From the NCBI GenBank assembly GCA_964626505.1, contig CAZVFR010000235.1, forward strand, positions 1 through 5,340: a DNA stretch of 5,340 nt, read 5' to 3'. The stretch's first letter is position 1; each line of letters begins with the position of its first letter. The DNA comes from CAZUGA01 sp964626505. Its GTDB lineage: Bacteria; Pseudomonadota; Gammaproteobacteria; Methylococcales; UBA1147. Below are positions 1 to 5,340 of the stretch, one piece after another. Below the pieces are notes generated by a model that saw nothing but the letters and a program-made list of their open reading frames with translations, was not told the DNA's origin and did not search any database. The position numbers and the translations under genes were made by a program.

Positions 1-1
1 A

Positions 2-904
2 GTCGAGCAGAAAGTCCCTCGCCGAGGATTAGATCGCGCGCTACGATCTTTGTTGAAAGTCATTCTCCCTCATCCCAAGCGGGTTAGGCCGTTGCTTAAA
101 CTGGCGCAATGGTTACGGCCAGTTTTGCCGGCATCAATCAGGCGTTCTATTCCAACTGTTCCAGAGCCGGCAATCTGGCCGACCAGAGAACATACGCGTA
201 AGATGTTGGCACTGGATGCTTGTGTACAAAGCGTAGTGGCCCCGCAAATAGATTCGACCGCGGCTAATATTCTGGACAAATTAGGTGTGAGCCTGATGCG
301 TGCGTCAGGCGGCGGATGTTGCGGCGCTTTAAACCACCATATGGGTGATCATGCAAACGCGCTGGATTTCATGCGCCGCAATATCGATGCCTGGTGGCCG
401 CACATTGTGGCGGGTGCGGAAGCGCTTGTGATGACAGCCAGCGGCTGCGGCGTCGTCGTCAAAGAATATGGCGACTTACTCAAAGATGATCCGTCATACG
501 CCGAGAAAGCGGCCCGGGTCTCGTCCATGACCAAAGATATAGCTGAAGTGTTGGCTGCGGAGGATCTGTCCGCTTTGAACAAAGTGGGGTGCGAAGGCAT
601 CGCGTTTCAAGCCCCTTGTACCTTGCAGCACGGTCAGCAGATACACGGCGTGGTCGAGGGAATTCTGCAGCGCCTTGGTTTCAAACTGACTACAGTTCCG
701 GATAACCATCTGTGTTGCGGCTCTGCAGGGACCTATTCGATCTTGCAACATGAGCTGTCACGTACTTTATTGCATCAAAAAGTCCAGGCCCTGGAATCAG
801 GCAAGCCGCGCCTTATTGTAACCGCCAATATCGGCTGTTTGTTGCATATCCAATCAGCAACCAACCTGCCGGTTAAGCATTGGTTTGAATTGCTAGCGGA
901 TTGA
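2..904 (+). CDS. glcF: Glycolate oxidase iron-sulfur subunit GlcF, C-terminal part (cut by left edge)
   Basis: GlcF is the iron-sulfur subunit of the GlcDEF glycolate oxidase, which oxidises glycolate to glyoxylate and passes electrons toward the respiratory chain. The reading frame is open from base 2, so the gene continues upstream; the TTG at 50 is not the start, because the residues before it (VEQKVPRRGLDRALRSL) continue family-like sequence. About 300 residues are present of the roughly 405 usual for the family. The missing N-terminus would carry the ferredoxin-like CxxCxxCxxxCP clusters. Visible are two cysteine-rich CCG-type domains: the first has GGGCCGALNHH (Cys-Cys codons at 317-322) followed by TASGCGVVVKEYG. 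The second has APCTLQHGQQIHG, then HLCCGSAGTY (Cys-Cys codons at 713-718) and the C-terminal TANIGCLLHIQ. The spacing and the GCGVVVKEYG/CCGSAGTYS wording favour GlcF over generic heterodisulfide reductase-like or lactate-utilisation (LutA) proteins. No neighbour in the window shares its pathway; glcD and glcE would be expected to the left. Confidence 0.9.
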   Translation, partial: VEQKVPRRGLDRALRSLLKVILPHPKRVRPLLKLAQWLRPVLPASIRRSIPTVPEPAIWPTREHTRKMLALDACVQSVVAPQIDSTAANILDKLGVSLMRASGGGCCGALNHHMGDHANALDFMRRNIDAWWPHIVAGAEALVMTASGCGVVVKEYGDLLKDDPSYAEKAARVSSMTKDIAEVLAAEDLSALNKVGCEGIAFQAPCTLQHGQQIHGVVEGILQRLGFKLTTVPDNHLCCGSAGTYSILQHELSRTLLHQKVQALESGKPRLIVTANIGCLLHIQSATNLPVKHWFELLAD

Positions 905-946
905 ATTCTGGCATCGTGCCGTTATTCTGCGCTGTGTAAAATGCGC

Positions 947-968
947 CTCGCCCGCATTTCTCACCAAA
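947..968 (+). repeat. Solitary half-copy of the GCCCGCATTTCTCACCA repeat
   Basis: These 22 bases match the left arm of the palindrome at 4745-4766 at 20 of 22 positions, including an unbroken identical 17-base core (950-966). The matching right arm that would complete a hairpin is not found next to it; the sequence runs into AAAATAGCCCTAG instead. A 17-base identity between two intergenic sites in 5.3 kb is far beyond chance, so this is a dispersed repeat. It may be a decayed or single-ended remnant of the same element as at 4745-4799. No transposase gene is nearby. Confidence 0.8.
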
Positions 969-970
969 AT

Positions 971-995
971 AGCCCTAGTTTATCGCAGGGTTTTT
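971..995 (+). terminator. Possible weak Rho-independent terminator after glcF
   Basis: A short stem AGCCCT (971-976) can pair with AGGGTT (987-992), including one G-U pair, around a 10-base loop. Counting the last paired bases there is a run of five T at 991-995. It lies 67 bases after the glcF stop and ahead of miaB, where a transcript end would be reasonable. The stem is short, the loop large and the T run overlaps the stem, so the call is weak. Confidence 0.25.
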
Positions 996-1024
996 GATTT
1001 ACAGCGTTTTTTCCCTGAAAAATT

Positions 1025-1033
1025 TGGTAAACT
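1025..1033 (+). promoter_or_regulatory. Possible extended -10 promoter for miaB
   Basis: TGG followed by TAAACT (1028-1033) fits an extended -10 element (TGn plus a four-of-six match to TATAAT). There is no good -35 at normal spacing, only the T-rich stretch 1007-1012; TTTACA at 998-1003 is too far away (24 bp). Transcription would begin near 1040, leaving about 20 bases of leader before the miaB ATG. This is a motif reading only. Confidence 0.3.
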
Positions 1034-1059
1034 ATGGGACTGTCTTGTATTTATTGACT

Positions 1060-2433
1060 ATGGCTCGAAAACTTTTTATCCAAACATTTGGATGTCAGAT
1101 GAACGAGTACGACTCGCATAAGATGCGCGATGTACTCAAAGAATCCCACGGCTTGGAACCCACTGATTCTCCTGATCAGGCGGATATATTGCTGCTCAAT
1201 ACCTGCTCCATACGAGAAAAAGCCCAAGAGAAGGTTTTTTCCCAGTTAGGTCGTTGGCGCAAGTTAAAGGCTAAACGTCCCGGACTGGTAATAGGGGTAG
1301 GGGGGTGCGTTGCCAGTCAGGAAGGCGAAGCCTTGCAAAAGCGTGCACCCTATGTCGATATGGTGTTTGGCCCACAGACGCTGCACCGGTTGCCTCAGCT
1401 GTTGGATCAAGTTCAGCAGCAGCGGTCGTCAGTCATTGATATTTCTTTTCCCGAAATAGAAAAATTTGATGCGCTTCCCGAACCTCGTGCGGAAGGCCCC
1501 AAAGCGTTCGTATCGGTTATGGAAGGTTGCAGTAAGTACTGTACTTTTTGTGTTGTTCCTTATACCCGCGGCGAAGAAATAAGCCGGCCGCTGGACGGTG
1601 TGATTCAAGAAATTTCGGCTTTGGCACGGCAAGGCGTCCGGGAGATCAACCTGCTGGGTCAGAACGTTAACGCGTATCAGGGTAAAATGGCGGATGGGGA
1701 TAGCGCGGATTTCGCGCTGTTATTGCACTATGTGGCCGCTGTTGACGGCATTGATCGGATTCGATACACAACGTCCCATCCGGTTGAATTTTCACACAGT
1801 CTGATCGAAGCCTACGCGGAAATTCCAGAATTGGTAAACCATTTGCATTTACCCGTGCAAAGCGGAAGTGATCGGATTCTAAGCCGTATGAAACGGGGGC
1901 ATACGCGCCTGGAATACATCGAAAAAATCCACCAACTCAAAACGATTCGGCCGACTATCAGTTTGTCTTCCGATTTCATCATCGGTTTTCCGGATGAGAG
2001 CGATGAGGATTTTGAAGCGACGATGGATCTGATTGATAGCATTGGATTTGACCATTCGTTTAGCTTCATCTACAGCCAGCGTCCCGGTACACCAGCTGCG
2101 GACATGATTGATAACATCAGTCCAGAGGTGAAAAAGCAGCGCTTGAATCGCCTACAAACAGTTATCCATCAAGCTGCGTCGGAAATTTCCCGTAGTATGA
2201 TCGGTACGGTGCAAACAGTGTTAGTAGAAGGTGTCTCCAAAAAAGATTCGCTGGAACTTTGTGGACGCACTGAAAATAATCGGGTCGTCAACTTTATTGC
2301 GCCGGCTAAGCTGATCGGACAGTTTGTTGATGTTGAAATTAGTGAGGCATTGCCGAATTCGCTGCGAGGCCGATTTTTAGATGTTGCGTTGGCGTCGCGC
2401 CTTGAACCTGTGCAGCGGATTAGCTCAGTCTGA
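1060..2433 (+). CDS. miaB: tRNA-2-methylthio-N6-dimethylallyladenosine synthase MiaB
   Basis: MiaB is a cytoplasmic radical-SAM methylthiotransferase that adds a methylthio group at C2 of N6-isopentenyladenosine-37, next to the anticodon of tRNAs reading UNN codons. Its 457 residues compare with about 474 in E. coli. The N-terminal MTTase domain has auxiliary-cluster cysteines at 12 (TFGCQMNEYDS), 49 (NTCSIREKA) and 83 (GGCVASQEG). The radical-SAM domain carries C157, C161 and C164 in CSKYCTFCVVPYTRGEE, then LPVQSGSDRIL and DFIIGFP (305-311). A C-terminal TRAM RNA-binding domain of about 65 residues follows, containing ELCGRTENNRVVNF. The ATG at 1060 is chosen because it gives MARKLFIQTFGCQ with Cys12 at the family position; an in-frame ATG-type extension to 994 adds 22 unsupported residues. 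No clear Shine-Dalgarno sequence precedes either start. The gene leads the miaB-phoH-ybeY-corC run. CDK5RAP1-like or RimO alternatives are excluded by the CQMNEYDS and TRGEE wording. Confidence 0.97.
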   Translation: MARKLFIQTFGCQMNEYDSHKMRDVLKESHGLEPTDSPDQADILLLNTCSIREKAQEKVFSQLGRWRKLKAKRPGLVIGVGGCVASQEGEALQKRAPYVDMVFGPQTLHRLPQLLDQVQQQRSSVIDISFPEIEKFDALPEPRAEGPKAFVSVMEGCSKYCTFCVVPYTRGEEISRPLDGVIQEISALARQGVREINLLGQNVNAYQGKMADGDSADFALLLHYVAAVDGIDRIRYTTSHPVEFSHSLIEAYAEIPELVNHLHLPVQSGSDRILSRMKRGHTRLEYIEKIHQLKTIRPTISLSSDFIIGFPDESDEDFEATMDLIDSIGFDHSFSFIYSQRPGTPAADMIDNISPEVKKQRLNRLQTVIHQAASEISRSMIGTVQTVLVEGVSKKDSLELCGRTENNRVVNFIAPAKLIGQFVDVEISEALPNSLRGRFLDVALASRLEPVQRISSV

Positions 2434-2434
2434 A

Positions 2435-3418
2435 TTGAGTATTCAACCCGAATCAACCAACCTTACGCTTGAACCGGCCGATAATATTCGCTTGGCGAAT
2501 CTTTGCGGACAGTTCGATGAGCATTTGCGCCAGATAGAAAAGCGCTTAGGTGTGGAAATTTCCAGCCGTGGTAACCGCTTCCGAATCATCGGTTCAAGCC
2601 GGCCGGTTAGAGCTGCGCGAAAGGTTATTATGAATCTATTCAATGCATCGGCGACTGAATCCATTACACCCGAAGAGGTGCATCTTTCCATGCAAAGTTC
2701 AGCGATTGACGCGCTGTTGAACGAAGATGAAAACGACCAGGACGCCGTCCAGATTAAAACCCGCCGGGGCGTGGTCAAGGGACACGGGAAAAATCAGCAA
2801 AAATACCTCAAGAATATTCTTTCGCATGATGTTAATTTTGGCGTAGGTCCGGCTGGAACCGGAAAAACCTTTCTTGCCGTGGCTTGCGCGGTTGCAGCTC
2901 TAGAAAAAGAGCAGGTCCGCCGATTGATACTTGCGCGTCCCGCGGTTGAAGCGGGTGAAAAACTGGGCTTTTTACCCGGAGACATCGCGCAGAAAGTCGA
3001 TCCGTATCTTAGACCGTTGTACGATGCATTATACGAAATGCTGGGATTCGAGCGCGTGGCAAAATTGATCGATCGCAATGTGATCGAAGTGGCGCCATTG
3101 GCTTTTATGCGGGGACGGACTTTGAATGAATCATTCATTATTCTTGATGAGGCGCAAAATACCACACCCGAACAAATAAAAATGTTTTTGACCCGGGTCG
3201 GGTTCGGATCTAAGGTCGTTATCACGGGTGATGTAACTCAGGTCGATTTGCCCAGGGATAAACCTTCGGGCTTACGCCATGTACTTGAGATATTGAGAGA
3301 TGTTGAAGGCATTAGTTTTACTTTATTTGGTTCTCGGGATGTGGTTCGGCATCCTTTAGTCCAACGTATCGTTTCCGCGTACGAAGCGCATGAGAAGGCT
3401 GGTATTGATGAGAAATAA
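2435..3418 (+). CDS. ybeZ: PhoH-family ATPase (PhoH-like protein YbeZ)
   Basis: This is a cytoplasmic P-loop ATPase of the PhoH/YbeZ (PhoL) type, encoded beside YbeY and known to interact with it. A role in RNA or ribosome metabolism is accepted, but the exact substrate is unsettled. With the TTG start at 2435 it has 327 residues. An N-terminal, probably KH-like RNA-binding region (about 15-75; LEPADNIRLANLCGQFDEHL, then RLGVEISSRGNRFRIIG) precedes the PhoH ATPase domain. Walker A is GPAGTGKT at 138-145 and Walker B FIILDEAQN at 234-242; further PhoH signatures are RPAVEAGEKLGFLPGD, DPYLRPLYDAL and VVITGDVTQVDLP. The TTG is preferred because MSIQPESTNLTLEPADN matches where family members begin, and it lies one base after the miaB TGA. 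No good ribosome-binding site is visible, so translational coupling is likely. The alternative ATG at 2381, with a GAGG at 2366-2369, would overlap miaB by 53 bp and add 18 atypical residues (MLRWRRALNLCSGLAQSE). Confidence 0.95.
   Translation: MSIQPESTNLTLEPADNIRLANLCGQFDEHLRQIEKRLGVEISSRGNRFRIIGSSRPVRAARKVIMNLFNASATESITPEEVHLSMQSSAIDALLNEDENDQDAVQIKTRRGVVKGHGKNQQKYLKNILSHDVNFGVGPAGTGKTFLAVACAVAALEKEQVRRLILARPAVEAGEKLGFLPGDIAQKVDPYLRPLYDALYEMLGFERVAKLIDRNVIEVAPLAFMRGRTLNESFIILDEAQNTTPEQIKMFLTRVGFGSKVVITGDVTQVDLPRDKPSGLRHVLEILRDVEGISFTLFGSRDVVRHPLVQRIVSAYEAHEKAGIDEK
3392..3398 (+). promoter_or_regulatory. Ribosome-binding site that fixes the ybeY start
   Basis: GAGAAGG lies inside the end of phoH, nine bases before the ATG at 3408. 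It supports 3408 rather than the upstream in-frame start at 3390 as the beginning of ybeY, and indicates coupled translation with phoH. Confidence 0.65.
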
Positions 3419-3869
3419 TGTTGAAGTTCAGATCGTTAGTGATCTAGATAGTGTCCCGGAGTTATTAAAACTTGTGCATTGGGCCGAGTGCGTGTTGGAC
3501 GGTCGGATAGAACACGTGGAAATGGCAATTCGTGTGGTCGATTTGAAAGAAAGCGCCGATTTAAACGAAAGGTTTAGAAAAAAACCGGGCCCCACTAATG
3601 TGTTGAGTTTTTCGTGCGAGCCTATCGACGGTATACCGATTAACCTGTTGGGTGACCTGGTTATATGTGCTCCGGTTGTCGAACGCGAGGCGGATGAACA
3701 AAGCAAGTCCACTGAAGCCCATTGGGCACATATGGTTGTACACGGGGTGCTGCATTTGCTGGGTTACGATCATGCTGACGTAGTGCAGGCAATAGAAATG
3801 GAATCTGAAGAGAAGAAACTTCTGGATCTATTTGGCTTTGCGAATCCTTACCAGGAGGTCGTCGCTTAA
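3408..3869 (+). CDS. ybeY: Endoribonuclease YbeY (rRNA maturation factor)
   Basis: YbeY is a zinc-dependent single-strand endoribonuclease (UPF0054 family) needed for 16S rRNA 3'-end maturation and for 70S ribosome quality control together with RNase R. The protein has 153 residues, close to the family's usual 150-160. The zinc-binding signature HGVLHLLGYDH gives ligands His112, His116 and His122. The conserved Arg57 sits in LNERFRKKPGPTNVLSF, equivalent to the catalytic Arg59 of E. coli by the constant offset of two. LLGDLVIC (a core strand) lies between them. The ATG at 3408 is set by an SD nine bases upstream and yields MRNNVEVQIV; it overlaps the last 11 bp of phoH, pointing to coupled expression of the two partners. 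Its TAA shares one base with the corC ATG. All expected catalytic residues are present and nothing looks broken. Confidence 0.97.
   Translation: MRNNVEVQIVSDLDSVPELLKLVHWAECVLDGRIEHVEMAIRVVDLKESADLNERFRKKPGPTNVLSFSCEPIDGIPINLLGDLVICAPVVEREADEQSKSTEAHWAHMVVHGVLHLLGYDHADVVQAIEMESEEKKLLDLFGFANPYQEVVA
3853..3858 (+). promoter_or_regulatory. Strong Shine-Dalgarno for corC inside ybeY
   Basis: A perfect AGGAGG ten bases before the ATG at 3869 supports that start for corC. It is the strongest ribosome-binding site in the window; miaB, phoH and lnt have none of similar quality. Confidence 0.75.
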
Positions 3870-4732
3870 TGAGTAAAGCGGTTGTGGTTCCTAGTTATCC
3901 GCAAAAAAGCTGGATGGATCGGCTTAGCCATTTTCTGACCGGTGAGCCTCAGGATAAGGGCGAATTGATCGAGTTGTTGCGCGAAGCCTGTGCCCGTAAA
4001 TTGATCGATGGCGAGGCGCTTGCGATGATCGAGGGCGTATTGCAAGTATCGGAAATGCGCGTCAGGGATATCATGATTCCCCGCGTTCAGATGGTGGTAT
4101 TGCCGCGCGATGCGGAACTCGAAACCATTTATCCCTTGGTTATTGAGTCGGCGCATTCCAGGTTTCCGGTGATTGGCGAGGATCGAAGTGAAGTCGTGGG
4201 CATATTACTGGCCAAGGACATTTTGGCCAACTGTCAACAAGATCGGCGCTTAAGTGTGCAGGATGTGTTGCGCCCGGCACGATTCGTACCGGAGAGCAAG
4301 CGACTGAACGTGTTGCTGAATGAATTTCGGGCAAATCGTAACCACATGGCTATTGTGATTGATGAGTATGGAAATACCGCGGGATTGGTAACCATCGAAG
4401 ATGTATTGGAGCAGATCGTTGGCGAAATCGAGGACGAGCACGACTTTGCCGAGGAGGAGTGCATCTTCAGGCGGGGTGACAACGAGTACACGCTCAAAGC
4501 GCTTACACCGATCGATGAATTTAACGAATATTTTGCGACCGAATTCGGTAGTGAAGAATTTGATACGGTCGGGGGATTGATTGTTCATCATCTGGATCAT
4601 GTACCGGCGCGGGGTGAGAAAGTGCAGTTGGGACGATTTAATTTCAAGGTATTACGCGCGGATACGCGACGTGTGCATTTGCTTAGATTGCTCATCTCCG
4701 AAGATTCCGACGTTCAGTTGGAAGACGAATAA
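3869..4732 (+). CDS. corC: CorC/YbeX, CBS-domain transporter-associated protein
   Basis: This is a soluble member of the HlyC/CorC family of 287 residues (292 in E. coli). It lacks the DUF21/CNNM membrane domain found in longer relatives, as expected for the CorC/YbeX type. After a variable N-terminus with the helical ELIELLREACARKLIDGEAL, RDIMIPRVQM (66-75) opens the first CBS domain, to about 125. The second CBS domain covers roughly 130-187, with IDEYGNTAGLVTIEDVLEQI continuing into VGEIEDEHD. The C-terminal CorC_HlyC domain spans about 205-282, with the FDTVGGLI motif at 231-238. CBS domains of this family bind adenine nucleotides. The historic role is Co/Mg efflux together with CorA; later work on E. 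coli YbeX links it to ribosome metabolism, which fits its place after phoH and ybeY. The start overlaps the ybeY stop by one base (TAATG). In this family cluster lnt normally follows closely; here 94 bp with a palindrome intervene. Confidence 0.95.
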   Translation: MSKAVVVPSYPQKSWMDRLSHFLTGEPQDKGELIELLREACARKLIDGEALAMIEGVLQVSEMRVRDIMIPRVQMVVLPRDAELETIYPLVIESAHSRFPVIGEDRSEVVGILLAKDILANCQQDRRLSVQDVLRPARFVPESKRLNVLLNEFRANRNHMAIVIDEYGNTAGLVTIEDVLEQIVGEIEDEHDFAEEECIFRRGDNEYTLKALTPIDEFNEYFATEFGSEEFDTVGGLIVHHLDHVPARGEKVQLGRFNFKVLRADTRRVHLLRLLISEDSDVQLEDE

Positions 4733-4744
4733 TCACCTTCCGGT

Positions 4745-4799
4745 CTAGCCCGCATTTCTCACCAGAGGGCTTGTCATTCTGGTGAGAAATACGGGCTAG
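4745..4799. repeat. Near-perfect 55-bp palindrome (MITE/REP-like element) between corC and lnt
   Basis: Arms at 4745-4766 and 4778-4799 are reverse complements over 22 bases with a single mismatch (C4753 opposite A4791), around an 11-base centre (4767-4777). Each outer end is CTAG (4745-4748 and 4796-4799). This can be read either as part of the inverted repeat or as a 4-bp direct duplication of target DNA flanking a 47-bp element at 4749-4795. The left arm shares a 17-base core with the copy at 947-968, so it is a dispersed family and not a one-off stem-loop. As RNA it would form a very stable hairpin starting 13 bases after the corC stop. The nearest T run (4813-4817) is 13 bases beyond the stem, so it is not a standard Rho-independent terminator, but it could still pause polymerase or shield the corC 3' end from exonucleases. 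Confidence 0.85.
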
Positions 4800-4826
4800 G
4801 GCAACCGTCCTCTTTTTGCATGGCCC

Positions 4827-5340
4827 ATGTACCTTGTTAAGCGCTCTTTGATCAAATATCTTGCGGTAGTTATCGCGGGTGCCTTGTATGCACTAGGTTT
4901 TGCACCCTTCGACTATTCTATTGTTGCGATATTCTCTGTTGCGGTATTGTTTTATATTTGGTTGGGTTGTTCGCCTGGTTCGGCTTTCAAAATCGGCTTT
5001 GTATTCGGACTCGGTCAGTTTTTTGTCGGTATTTCGTGGATCTATGTCAGTCTGCACGATTTTGCGGGCGCCGGTGTGTTCATGGCCATATTAATGAATG
5101 CGCTGTTCGCCTCGGTGGTGGCCGTGTTTTCGGGATTACCGGGTTACGTGGCGGTGTTGTGTGCGAGCATCGATCCGTTGATCAGCCTGGTCCTGGTTTT
5201 TCCTGCGTCGTGGATATTTTTCGAATGGGTTAGAACTTGGATTCTGACCGGATTCCCTTGGCTTCAGATAGGCTATAGCCAAATTGATACTTCAATCGGC
5301 TCGCTTGCACCCATTGCTGGTGTATTCGGTGTGGGCTTTG
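4827..5340 (+). CDS. lnt: Apolipoprotein N-acyltransferase Lnt, N-terminal part (cut by right edge)
   Basis: Lnt is an inner-membrane enzyme that transfers a fatty acyl chain from phospholipid to the amino-terminal cysteine of diacylglyceryl apolipoproteins, the last step of lipoprotein maturation. Only the first 171 residues of about 510 are present. They cover the N-terminal membrane region: hydrophobic segments near 10-28, 31-47, 55-73, 82-102, 105-125 and 124-141. Family signatures are ALYALGFAPFDY (19-30), GQFFVGISWIYVSLHDF (63-79) and the well-conserved FEWVRTWILTGFPWLQIGY (132-150) followed by SQIDT. The nitrilase-like catalytic domain with the Glu-Lys-Cys triad lies beyond the window. 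ATG 4827 is the first usable Met: an in-frame TAG at 4797-4799, inside the palindrome, bars any long extension. No Shine-Dalgarno sequence is visible upstream. The gene follows corC in the conserved order but is separated by 94 bp. Overlapping + frames at 4900-5233 are shadows of this gene. Confidence 0.93.
   Translation, partial: MYLVKRSLIKYLAVVIAGALYALGFAPFDYSIVAIFSVAVLFYIWLGCSPGSAFKIGFVFGLGQFFVGISWIYVSLHDFAGAGVFMAILMNALFASVVAVFSGLPGYVAVLCASIDPLISLVLVFPASWIFFEWVRTWILTGFPWLQIGYSQIDTSIGSLAPIAGVFGVGF

Noticed and set aside
994..1059. N-terminal extension of miaB starting at 994
   Set aside because: The 22 extra residues have no family likeness and would cover the promoter-like region; the start at 1060 places Cys12, Cys49 and Cys83 exactly as in E. 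coli MiaB.
2416..2430. tRNA-like D-arm motif (GATTAGCTCAGTC) at the end of miaB
   Set aside because: It resembles a tRNA box A, but no acceptor stem, anticodon arm or TTCGA-type T-loop follows at the right spacing, and it lies across the end of miaB and the start of phoH.
2794..3225. 143-residue minus-strand ORF opposite phoH
   Set aside because: It is antisense to the Walker A/B region of phoH, has no recognisable motif, and is typical of shadow frames.
4745..4817. Palindrome plus T run as a standard terminator after corC
   Set aside because: The T run begins 13 bases after the stem instead of directly at its base, and the minus strand has no T run either; the repeat copy at 947 favours a dispersed element.
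4900..5233. Two small + strand ORFs (4900-5094 and 4958-5233)
   Set aside because: They lie in other frames of lnt, whose frame encodes clear Lnt motifs across the same bases.
1..5340. A novel defence, CRISPR or biosynthetic system
   Set aside because: Every coding stretch is assigned to a known housekeeping family with intact signatures, and no spaced direct-repeat array or unexplained ORF remains.

Overview
This is an ordinary housekeeping stretch of a proteobacterial chromosome, most likely gammaproteobacterial. The main evidence is the gene order miaB - phoH/ybeZ - ybeY - corC/ybeX - lnt, a well-known conserved cluster in Gammaproteobacteria. The encoded proteins match the E. coli family members closely in key-residue spacing; MiaB cysteines, for example, fall at 12/49/83 and 157/161/164. 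Base composition looks close to balanced GC/AT by eye. I cannot name the species. All genes are on the + strand.

Layout. Positions 2-904 hold the C-terminal three quarters of glcF, the iron-sulfur subunit of glycolate oxidase, cut by the left edge. Positions 905-1059 are an intergenic gap with a solitary copy of a short repeat, a weak terminator-like hairpin and a possible extended -10 promoter. From 1060 the genes are miaB (tRNA methylthiotransferase), phoH/ybeZ (ATPase; probable TTG start one base after the miaB stop), ybeY (rRNA-maturation endoribonuclease; overlaps phoH by 11 bp) and corC/ybeX (CBS-domain protein; overlaps ybeY by 1 bp). Then comes a 94-bp gap filled largely by a 55-bp near-perfect palindrome. 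Last is the N-terminal membrane part of lnt (apolipoprotein N-acyltransferase), which runs off the right edge.

How the genes work together. miaB through corC are packed with overlaps or near-zero spacing, as in one transcript. MiaB modifies tRNA next to the anticodon. PhoH/YbeZ and YbeY act together in ribosome/rRNA quality control. CorC/YbeX is a partner historically linked to Mg/Co efflux and more recently to ribosome metabolism. Lnt finishes lipoprotein maturation in the inner membrane. glcF belongs to glycolate metabolism and is probably a separate unit.

The only structure the genes do not explain is the repeat family with core GCCCGCATTTCTCACCA. It occurs as a palindrome between corC and lnt and as a single half-copy upstream of miaB, and looks like a small mobile or REP/MITE-like element. 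I saw no RNA gene, CRISPR array, transposase gene or new defence or metabolic system.
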